Positions 57,050 to 64,000 of a stretch of 64,000 bases of DNA are shown here, one piece after another. A program made the translations under genes and the position numbers. The DNA is taken from contig NZ_MWWY01000006.1 in assembly GCF_002259755.1 (NCBI RefSeq), forward strand, positions 55,845 through 119,844, in the 5' to 3' direction. Positions within the stretch are counted from its first letter, which is position 1. Each line of letters begins with the position of its first letter. The notes below the pieces were generated by a model. That model saw only the letters and a program-made list of their open reading frames with translations, ran no database searches and was not told where the DNA came from. Source of the DNA: Bifidobacterium hapali. Lineage in GTDB: Bacteria > Actinomycetota > Actinomycetes > Actinomycetales > Bifidobacteriaceae.

Positions 57050-59319
57050 CTCACCGTTACCCGATTCGCCGCTACCCGGTTCGCCGTCGTACGATGCTTG
57101 TCGCCTGCGTGGCGATGATGCTGATTGCTGCGCTCGAATGTTTTGCGTTTAATCTGCCGTTTTGGACGACGCTGTCTGCCAGCACCGATACGTCAACTGC
57201 AACAAACACGCTTGGTCCCGGTTTGGAACGTACCGATAATGGCATGTTACGTGTTAACGATCCAACGTCCGCGTGGCTTGAGGTTCATGCGGATGGCTCG
57301 TCTCCATACGCGCGCGTCGACATTGCGAAAGGTGCGATGCAGCTTGTCAAGTCTCAGTCACTGGTGAGCAAAGCCAAGCCAGCAGTAGTGTTTCACTTGC
57401 GGCTCGACGCGCAAGGCCAGCAGGGGCGCGCGCAGTCAATGTCATTGTGGTCGCCGCGATCGCTTTACTTGCGCACTGGGGGCGTCTCGGGCACAATTCG
57501 CGCGTGGGTGCAAGAGCCGAAGGGTACATTGATTGCGATTGAAGATATGCGTGCGAACGTGCGTGTGCCATTTCAGTGGAGTTGGACGCGCGTGGTGGTG
57601 CTTGCAGCGGCAGTGCTGGTGTTGTTAGCGTGGCGTCCGGGTTCGCGTTTGTGGCGTACGCCGCTCGATTTAGCTGATCGTCGCCAACGTGTCGCGTTAT
57701 CAGCGGTGCTTGTTGCGGCCGCGATCCCAACGTTGAGTAGTGTGATCTGGCAGATTGCTACGTCTGGACCGTTGCTGTTTCACAATGAGAATGGTTACAC
57801 GTATGACTATGACCAGTATGCACATGTGGCGGATGCGCTGCTGCATGGTCACGCATGGCTTGATCTAAAAGTACCTAGCGAGTTGGCGTCTGCAACTGAC
57901 CCGCACAGTATTGTGACGCGCGATCAATTAATGGCTGCCGGTGTGAAGCCAATCTATTGGGATTACGCCTACTATGAAGGACATTGGTATTCATATTTTG
58001 GCGTAGTGCCCGCAATACTACTGTTTATGCCATATCAAGCAGTGACCACATGGTTGTTTGGCGGTAATGGTCGTATGTTGCCGACTGGTGCGGCTGATCT
58101 GCTGCTCATGTTTGGTTTTCTTGTGTTTGCCTGCCTGATGATGGTGCGACTCGTGCATCGGTTTGCACCGCGCGCTTCAGTAGCGGCTACGTCAATGGCC
58201 GTAGCATTGTTTATTTTGGGTTCCAACGCTTGTTATTTGTGGTTTCGGACGAATTTTTATTCGGTGCCGATTGCTGCGTCAATGATGTTCACTTGCTTGG
58301 GATTGTGGCTGTGGCTTGGCGCAATACAACCGCAGCCGACTGAGGCTGTATCTGCGAGCGAGTCTGCCGATACTCGTCGACACGCAAGTCTGTGGTCAGT
58401 TGACGGTGCTCCCCCATTGTCGTTACCTCATTTGGCTAGCGGCGCCTTGTGTATTGCATTGAATTTTGGTTGCCGGCCAACGTTCTCACTGGCTGCCCTA
58501 CTGGCTATTCCTCTGTTTTGGCCGAACATCAAGGCTTTGGTCGCGGGCATTCGAACTCGTCATATTCACCTTGGTCATGCGTTAGTTGCTCCGTTGACGA
58601 TTATGGTGCCCGCGTTGATCGCCGTCATACCGTTGATGGCGTATAACAAGGCGCGGTTTGGCAGTCTACTGGATTTTGGTAGTGCGTATCAGATGACTGT
58701 TACTGATATGACAAACTTTCGGCTACCAGCGGCTGATGTCGCGTATATGATCGCCTACTATTTGTTCCTACCGTTGCGTTTTACGGGAGCATTCCCATAC
58801 CTATCGATTCAACCGACGCCGTTGCCTGAGTGGGGGTTCACGGAAGCAATGGTCGGCGGCTTATTAGTTACGTGCCCGCTGATGTTGCTCGCGTTTGTGT
58901 TGCCACGGTTACGACGGCGCATGACTGGACCGTATTGGGCGACGCTGATGAGTGCGCTCGTACTGGGTTTGCTGCTGGTAGTGGTCGATGTGATTGAAGG
59001 CGGACTCGGCTGGCGATATATGTGTGATTTTGGATGGTTGATTGCGCTCGCTTCGATGCCTATGCTGCTGCGATTGTTAGAAGGGCAAGCTGTGTTCAGT
59101 CCGTGGGTGGCGGATGAGAACATGGACGAGTCGCCGTTTATTCGTACGTCGATCTGGCGGCATGGGCTGAGACTGTTGGTATTACTCGTGATGATTGCGA
59201 TGATCATGGTAGCGATTCTGTCGTGTTTTGTGCCCGGTCGTGATGATTCGCTCGATCATAACAATCCCGGATTCTTCTACGATATTCGCTCATGGTTCAC
59301 CCTACTCGGCTTCAACTGA
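57040..59319 (+). CDS. Polytopic membrane protein, GT-C glycosyltransferase-like
   Basis: 759 residues if GTG 57040 is right; ATG 57094 (MLVACVAMMLI) is an alternative that would also remove the overlap with the divergent gene. One N-terminal helix precedes an extracellular domain of about 140 residues, then ten or more helices. The loop after the third helix (ENGYTYDYDQYAHVADALLHGHAWLDLKVP, then YYEGHWYSYFGVVPAILLFMPYQ) resembles the first extracytoplasmic loop of GT-C enzymes that use polyprenyl-phosphate sugars, with Asp residues as metal or substrate ligands. It could be involved in cell-envelope glycosylation; substrate unknown. Confidence 0.75.
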   Translation: MSSSHRYPIRRYPVRRRTMLVACVAMMLIAALECFAFNLPFWTTLSASTDTSTATNTLGPGLERTDNGMLRVNDPTSAWLEVHADGSSPYARVDIAKGAMQLVKSQSLVSKAKPAVVFHLRLDAQGQQGRAQSMSLWSPRSLYLRTGGVSGTIRAWVQEPKGTLIAIEDMRANVRVPFQWSWTRVVVLAAAVLVLLAWRPGSRLWRTPLDLADRRQRVALSAVLVAAAIPTLSSVIWQIATSGPLLFHNENGYTYDYDQYAHVADALLHGHAWLDLKVPSELASATDPHSIVTRDQLMAAGVKPIYWDYAYYEGHWYSYFGVVPAILLFMPYQAVTTWLFGGNGRMLPTGAADLLLMFGFLVFACLMMVRLVHRFAPRASVAATSMAVALFILGSNACYLWFRTNFYSVPIAASMMFTCLGLWLWLGAIQPQPTEAVSASESADTRRHASLWSVDGAPPLSLPHLASGALCIALNFGCRPTFSLAALLAIPLFWPNIKALVAGIRTRHIHLGHALVAPLTIMVPALIAVIPLMAYNKARFGSLLDFGSAYQMTVTDMTNFRLPAADVAYMIAYYLFLPLRFTGAFPYLSIQPTPLPEWGFTEAMVGGLLVTCPLMLLAFVLPRLRRRMTGPYWATLMSALVLGLLLVVVDVIEGGLGWRYMCDFGWLIALASMPMLLRLLEGQAVFSPWVADENMDESPFIRTSIWRHGLRLLVLLVMIAMIMVAILSCFVPGRDDSLDHNNPGFFYDIRSWFTLLGFN

Positions 59320-59512
59320 CACAGCCAGCCGCCTAGCACAGCTCCCCTGACAAGGGAAGCCGCAATTACAACACACCGCAACCGGCTCCCAGCGAATCTG
59401 CAGCTATGCTGCGTCATGTTTTCAGGCCATCGCACGCTCGTATACAGTTGAGCGTCATACTTATGGACGATAGCGAACTAGCCCATCATCTGCTATCGGG
59501 AGCAGCCATCAC

Positions 59513-61261
59513 ATGAAGCCGTCGATCACATTCACGTCATCCGCACGCACCAACATCATCCGCGCTTTTGCCGCAACTGCCGCCACGATCATCACCGTCG
59601 CACTCTGTTTATTCACGCAAGATAACGTTGGTGCGACGATCAAACAGAATCGTATCGAACGACTTAACGCGCAAATCGAAAACGTGTACACAACCGGCTA
59701 TCAGCAGATGGCCGACGACAAACTCACACAACAGCGCGACGCCGAATATCACGATGTGAACAATATTTTCGTCGCAGACAATCCGTACGGAACAAACACA
59801 ACTTCGCTATATGTCTACTTCAATTCACGGTACGAAACCAAAATAATATATACGATTTCAGCAACCGGCTACCCAGTTTTTACGGCCACTGCAAATCAAG
59901 GCACGGAGTACACGACCGAGCACGAATTTCTCGTGCTCGGGCTCATTCCTAACGTGGAAAACACCATCACGTTCAATCTTATTGACGAAGGTGGCTTGCG
60001 TACCACGTACTCGATCACACATGCCGGTCCATCGCTACTCGGTACTGAAGCGGTACGTCTCGAACAAACTGGTGGCAGTCTCGACACGACTGCAGCTGCA
60101 AACAGCATCACCGCCAGCACTACTGCGGGCAGTACGGCAACCACCACATCGGTCACGCTCACACAACAACTCGGCAACGGTTTATACGCGATTCTCGGCA
60201 ACGACAGTGACGAGCAAGATTTCATGACCTACTATGACATTTACGGCGTGCTGCGGGGCGAAATCCCCGTGAAATATTACCGTTCGCACCGCCTGTTGTT
60301 CGATGACAACGGGCTCATGTGGTTCTCCGCGTCCACGCACACGATGGTTGGTATGAACCGACTTGGCAAACTGGAGAAAATCTACGATCTTGGTGACAAC
60401 TACATTCTCCACCATGATTACGAGCTCGATGCAGACGGCAATATTGTGCTGCTCGCCACTGACCTAAGCCGATCCGATCACGCAGTCCAAGACCAAGTTG
60501 TCAAGCTCGATACTGACACCGGTAAGACTACGCCGCTGCTTGATTTTGGTGAACTGCTCGCCGATTACAAATCCACTACCGATCATTCCGGTATTGACGA
60601 ATCTGACCCAACCGCTACCAATCGTTGGGATTGGTTGCATTGCAATACCATCCAATTACTCGACGACGGTTCCGCGATCTTCTCCGCGCGCGAAACCTCT
60701 ACGATTATCAAAGTCAATGATCTCGAAGGTACGCCCACGCTCGCGTACATGATCGGCGAATCTTCCGTATGGGACGGAACGCCGTATGTCGACGCGTTGC
60801 TCACCAAATCTGGCGATTTTTCTGACACTGGTGGTCAGCATTCGGTCACGCTGGTGGAAGATGACAGTCTTGCTAACGGTCAGTATTACCTGTATATGTT
60901 CGACAATAATTTCGGCTACGCGATGACTCGCCCCGACTACGATTGGACAATAATCGATGGCATAAGTACTGCAAGTTCGGCGTTCGACACCAACTCACAT
61001 TCGCAATATCGCAAATATCTGGTTGATGAGCGCGCTGGCACGTATAGCGAAGTTGCGTCGTTTGACGTGCCGTATTCGCCGTATGTGAGCTCGGCGCAAG
61101 AGTTAAGCAATGGTAACGTACTCATTGACTCGGGTATGCAAGGACTGTTTGGCACGTATAGTGCGGATGGAACACTGCTCGCACAGTATCAGATTGCGCT
61201 CAACACAAGCTACGTGTATCGCGTCTATCAGTACTCGTTCAAAGGGTTCTACTTCGCGTAA
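59513..61261 (+). CDS. Arylsulfate sulfotransferase (ASST family)
   Basis: 582 residues, start behind GGGAG. A single N-terminal helix (residues about 15-38) is followed by the ASST N-terminal beta domain (TTSLYVYFNSRYETKIIYTIS) and a beta-propeller. Active-site residues known from E. coli AssT are all present at matching spacing: His in LHHDYELDADGN (300/301), His376 in WLHCNTIQLLDDG, Arg393 in FSARETSTIIKV and the sulfated His443 in GGQHSVTL. The enzyme moves sulfate between phenolic esters outside the membrane without PAPS. No DsbA/B-like partner genes, which accompany assT in enterobacteria, are nearby. Bifidobacterial substrates are unknown. Confidence 0.9.
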   Translation: MKPSITFTSSARTNIIRAFAATAATIITVALCLFTQDNVGATIKQNRIERLNAQIENVYTTGYQQMADDKLTQQRDAEYHDVNNIFVADNPYGTNTTSLYVYFNSRYETKIIYTISATGYPVFTATANQGTEYTTEHEFLVLGLIPNVENTITFNLIDEGGLRTTYSITHAGPSLLGTEAVRLEQTGGSLDTTAAANSITASTTAGSTATTTSVTLTQQLGNGLYAILGNDSDEQDFMTYYDIYGVLRGEIPVKYYRSHRLLFDDNGLMWFSASTHTMVGMNRLGKLEKIYDLGDNYILHHDYELDADGNIVLLATDLSRSDHAVQDQVVKLDTDTGKTTPLLDFGELLADYKSTTDHSGIDESDPTATNRWDWLHCNTIQLLDDGSAIFSARETSTIIKVNDLEGTPTLAYMIGESSVWDGTPYVDALLTKSGDFSDTGGQHSVTLVEDDSLANGQYYLYMFDNNFGYAMTRPDYDWTIIDGISTASSAFDTNSHSQYRKYLVDERAGTYSEVASFDVPYSPYVSSAQELSNGNVLIDSGMQGLFGTYSADGTLLAQYQIALNTSYVYRVYQYSFKGFYFA

Positions 61262-61293
61262 CGATTCGCACACTCGTACTAGACTGGTGAGTT

Positions 61294-62115
61294 ATGGGAT
61301 TGTTTGATCTGTTTGGGGGACGCCACCAGCCGGCCGCTCGACCAACGTCGGTAACGTTTACGTTGGATAACGTTGGGCATCGATATGAGGATAACGGGGT
61401 TGGTTTACTGCCTACTTCGTTGACGATAGGTCCGGATACGCGGCGTGTGGCAGTGATTGGGTTGAACGGATCGGGTAAGACGACGCTGCTCAAGTTGCTG
61501 GATGGGGCGATTACGGCGAGCGTTGGCACTGTGGCGGTTACGGTCGGATTCGGCAGCGGCGTGGATGACGAAGTGTTGAATCCTGCTGTTAAACGCGATT
61601 TGAAACGTATTGAAGATTTGATTGGTCGTGTGCGGCGCGAGGAGATTCCGAACAGTTATTATCAGGCGAAAGATATTCGAGAGGCAATTGATCAGCCGCT
61701 CAAAAAACATAAGGTGCCTGAGTCGGAACGGCAGCAAATTATTGGCGACCTGTTTTCTCATTTTGATTTGACGAGCGTTGCCCGTCAGCCGGCCAGTGCG
61801 CTTGACAGTGAGAAACGGCATTTGCTGGCGATCGCTTCAGCGTTGAGCTTCTCCCCTGCTGCGATTGTAGCGGATGAGCCCACTAAGGGACTTGATGAGA
61901 TTGGTTCAGCGCATGTGGCGCGTGCACTGTTCAGTTATGACAAGCAAGTGATTTTTGCCACGCATGATATCGATCTTATTCAACGGCCAGAGTATGCGAT
62001 CGACCGCGTGCTCGTATTGAACGAACACGAACTCGTCTTCGACGGCACCCCCGCAGATGCAGCCACCTTCTACAACAACCTCATTCGTCAACAATACGAA
62101 GCCTCCAAGCGCTAA
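61294..62115 (+). CDS. ABC ATPase with degenerate signature, EcfA/BioM-like
   Basis: 273 residues from ATG 61294. Walker A is GLNGSGKTT, Walker B is IVADEPTKGLDE and the switch His is ATHDID. The LSGGQ signature is replaced by SALDSEKRHLLAIAS. An insertion of about 55 residues with many charged groups (VKRDLKRIEDLIGRVRREEIPNSYYQAKD) follows Walker A. The overall match is to the ECF/BioM group. No permease gene is adjacent in the window, so its partner is unknown. Confidence 0.8.
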   Translation: MGLFDLFGGRHQPAARPTSVTFTLDNVGHRYEDNGVGLLPTSLTIGPDTRRVAVIGLNGSGKTTLLKLLDGAITASVGTVAVTVGFGSGVDDEVLNPAVKRDLKRIEDLIGRVRREEIPNSYYQAKDIREAIDQPLKKHKVPESERQQIIGDLFSHFDLTSVARQPASALDSEKRHLLAIASALSFSPAAIVADEPTKGLDEIGSAHVARALFSYDKQVIFATHDIDLIQRPEYAIDRVLVLNEHELVFDGTPADAATFYNNLIRQQYEASKR

Positions 62116-62125
62116 TCACGCTTGT

Positions 62126-62250
62126 GTGGGCATAGACTGTCTATATAAGACGGTGTTTTGTGGGTATGGACTGTTCATCTACCACAATGTGGGCATAGAC
62201 TGTTCACGAAAAGGGTTTATTAGGCTTTTTCATGAACAGTCTATGCCCAC
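62126..62250. repeat. Repeat cluster containing 62-bp hairpin copy 2
   Basis: Two direct, degenerate copies of GTGGGCATAGACTGTTCA (62126, 15/18 conserved; 62160, two changes) precede an exact copy at 62189-62206 and its perfect inverted copy at 62233-62250, with a 26-nt loop. The hairpin is the same as at 19311-19372. Confidence 0.85.
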
Positions 62251-62396
62251 ACTCCCATGTTTAGGTGCTGTGCGAACCGACTGGCGAGCCACGATAGGGC
62301 AGCTCATCCTGCAATTAAGGGTTCAACCTCCGATTAGAGCCAACCACACTAACCCCGCGTCACACCCTCATAAACGTTCCGATGAGCCAAGTCTGC

Positions 62397-62407
62397 GGGG
62401 GGGGGGG
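62397..62407. repeat. Poly-G tract (11) upstream of the surface protein gene
   Basis: Eleven consecutive G lie 60 bases before the ATG of the surface protein, followed directly by TAGCGT, which could be a -10 box. The remaining part of the 351-base intergenic region holds the repeat cluster and a short 5'-leader hairpin (CGAGA/TCTCG near 62427-62444). Confidence 0.9.
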
Positions 62408-62466
62408 TAGCGTTTGAGTGGAGCGAGATCATATGGTCTCGTGTAAGCCCAACGAAGGAAGAAACT

Positions 62467-64000
62467 ATGAAGCGAATAAGGAAAATCGCAGCAGTGTTGA
62501 TCGCTGCATGCACCTTGTTCAGCGGTGCCAGCATGGCAGTTGCCGATCAAGCTGCGCCATCCAACACTGATCAGCAGGTAACACCCACCGCCACTGGCCA
62601 AGACGTGCCCGGCGGTTACGATGTGTCTGTCAGCAATGTCAAAGTGTCCGATATTGGAGCACATACGGCGAACGTATCATTCAACTGGAGCCTTGGCACT
62701 ATTCCAGTTGACGCCGTCAAAAATGTGTGCTTCATGGCATACGTGTCTCGAATCACAGACGTCACAAGAATTAAAGAATTTGGCAACACGGATTTTGGAG
62801 GCCATGGCAGGTGGGCTCTTGATGTAGCTTGTGAAGGCGGTATTGCGGATGATCAGCTTACCCAAGCTGACTATAACAATATCTATGGGCTCAAGAATAA
62901 CCAAGATATGTTGACTGATAGTAACGGCGTAGTGTACGCGAAAGCCTCATATCAGTCTTTCACACGTTACAACAACGATTCGTGGAACGGCAAGACCAGT
63001 GGCACGTTCAACCTGCCAATTATTGGTCTTGAACCCGGAACAGCATACGGCAGCAACACTTATATAGGAGCAACTGCCGGAGATGTGATAAGCCTTGCTT
63101 ACAACTCACCGCTTGGGGTTCGTACGCCGGTAAACAATAATAATCGTCAGTTCTACGTAGGACTAGTCGTAGACCTTAAGGATGGTTACACCGTCTTCGA
63201 TGACATGGATCATGTTCCTTTCGATATCAGCGCGAGCGAAGTTACTGATTTGACGACGACTGCTGAACCCGCGTCCAAGCCGACTTCTCCGGATTTGACT
63301 GAGCAGAATAAGGGTAGTGTCACTGTTCCTGATAACACGGTGAAGGCTGGTAGTGTTGCGCGTATTTACGTGAACAAGCTTGCTCAAGAGTGTGCTGCCA
63401 AGGTTGATGCGGGTGAGGATTGCTTCTGGTATTCATACATTTACAGTAACCCAGTACGCTTGACCGGTCCAGACGGCTCCCCGTATGTGACAATCAAGAA
63501 GGATAAGAACGGTAAGTATTATTACGATGCGTTCATCCCAGCCAACTATTCAGGCTCTCATAAGATCGCATTGCAGGATGAAAAGGGCAATATTCAAGGC
63601 TGGACTGACGTAACCGTCGGAGAGCAAACCCCAACACCAACCCCGACACCTGCTGACAAGACTGCGTTGAACAAGGCGATTACTGCCGCGAGCAAGCTCG
63701 TGAAAACGGATTACACGCAAGCATCATGGGCACCGTTCGCGAAGGCACTTGAAGCAGCGAAGACGGTCGCCGGTAAGGCTGACGTCAAGCAGGCTGAGGT
63801 CGATGCCGCAGCTAAGGCGCTTGTGAACGCTCAGGCTGCGTTGAAGAAGGCTGAGAAGACGCCAAGCAAGGATGAGTCGGGTAATAAGGCTGATACTGAT
63901 ACGACGAAGCCTGACACGGATAAGAAGCCGGAGCAGAAGCCTGCGAAGACTGATACGAAGAAGCAGACACTACCTAAGGGTGGTGCCAGCATCATCGCAG
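62467..64000 (+). CDS. Secreted surface protein with FIVAR-like repeat (3' end cut off)
   Basis: At least 511 residues; the frame stays open to the window end. ATG 62467 follows GAAGGAAG. A Sec signal peptide (MKRIRKIAAVLIACTLFSGASMAVA) is followed by a beta-rich ectodomain to about residue 400 with four Cys in possible pairs (CFMAY/VACEGG; CAAK/DCFWY). A Thr-Pro linker (TPTPTPTP) leads to a FIVAR-like helical module (LNKAITAASKLVKTDYT, ALEAAKTVAGKADVKQAEVDAAAKAL) and a Lys/Asp/Thr-rich stalk. The last visible residues, QTLPKGGASIIA, sit where an LPxTG sorting signal would be, but with Gly for Thr. It is probably wall-associated and may bind host glycans or be a pilin-like subunit. Confidence 0.88.
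   Translation, partial: MKRIRKIAAVLIAACTLFSGASMAVADQAAPSNTDQQVTPTATGQDVPGGYDVSVSNVKVSDIGAHTANVSFNWSLGTIPVDAVKNVCFMAYVSRITDVTRIKEFGNTDFGGHGRWALDVACEGGIADDQLTQADYNNIYGLKNNQDMLTDSNGVVYAKASYQSFTRYNNDSWNGKTSGTFNLPIIGLEPGTAYGSNTYIGATAGDVISLAYNSPLGVRTPVNNNNRQFYVGLVVDLKDGYTVFDDMDHVPFDISASEVTDLTTTAEPASKPTSPDLTEQNKGSVTVPDNTVKAGSVARIYVNKLAQECAAKVDAGEDCFWYSYIYSNPVRLTGPDGSPYVTIKKDKNGKYYYDAFIPANYSGSHKIALQDEKGNIQGWTDVTVGEQTPTPTPTPADKTALNKAITAASKLVKTDYTQASWAPFAKALEAAKTVAGKADVKQAEVDAAAKALVNAQAALKKAEKTPSKDESGNKADTDTTKPDTDKKPEQKPAKTDTKKQTLPKGGASIIA

Overview
The window looks like the chromosome of a Bifidobacteriaceae member (Bifidobacterium or a close relative); the species cannot be settled from sequence alone. 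Pointers are actinobacterial housekeeping families (DUF3043, DUF4191, an Mrp-type ATPase, a long LigA with an internal insertion, GlnA with a conserved adenylylation tyrosine), ABC sugar permeases without a dedicated ATPase, a GH5_18-type beta-mannosidase, and a mannose-isomerase-plus-fructokinase route of the kind used by B. longum for N-glycan mannose. Base composition by eye is about half G+C, lower than most intestinal bifidobacteria.

1-34.1 kb, glycan catabolism. A ROK protein (cut by the window edge), fructokinase, a VOC protein, GH125 alpha-1,6-mannosidase and an AGE-family mannose isomerase read rightwards. After an AlbA_2-type regulator and a LacI regulator comes a leftward operon: GH5_18 beta-mannosidase, lipoprotein sugar-binding protein, two permeases, Cys-type sulfatase, anaerobic sulfatase-maturating enzyme and two DUF202 membrane proteins. 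A divergent MFS transporter shares its promoter region. Past a metallo-beta-lactamase protein and an AmmeMemoRadiSam pair (amrS plus an amrB-amrA fusion) lie GH38 alpha-mannosidase, GH2 beta-mannosidase and a complete Dpp-type ABC transporter. Four copies of a 14-bp LacI-type palindrome tie GH125, the GH5_18/sulfatase operon, the MFS gene and GH38 into one apparent regulon. The proposed route imports mannose-rich (partly sulfated) glycans, trims them inside the cell to mannose, and runs mannose to fructose to fructose-6-phosphate for the bifid shunt.

34.1-45.9 kb. A class-C beta-lactamase-like serine hydrolase; a FtsX-type permease with a Ser-rich extracellular part and its ATPase; a TPP-riboswitch-controlled ECF module with two ATPases and the T protein in one chain; an M20 dipeptidase; DUF3043; a dihydrolipoyl-dehydrogenase-like flavoprotein; DUF4191.

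46-57 kb. glnA, a DUF559-like protein, a small membrane protein, mrp, ligA and a 1255-residue protein of unknown function. Two 156-bp hairpin elements with covarying arms sit after glnA and between mrp and ligA.

57-64 kb. A polytopic GT-C-like membrane protein, an arylsulfate sulfotransferase, a degenerate ABC ATPase and the start of a secreted surface protein.

Most notable are the co-regulated sulfatase/DUF202/N-glycan locus, two long poly-G tracts (one breaking the reading frame of a transporter lipoprotein beside its lipobox, one upstream of the surface protein), and two families of repeated hairpins. No tRNA, rRNA, CRISPR array, insertion sequence or prophage was recognised.
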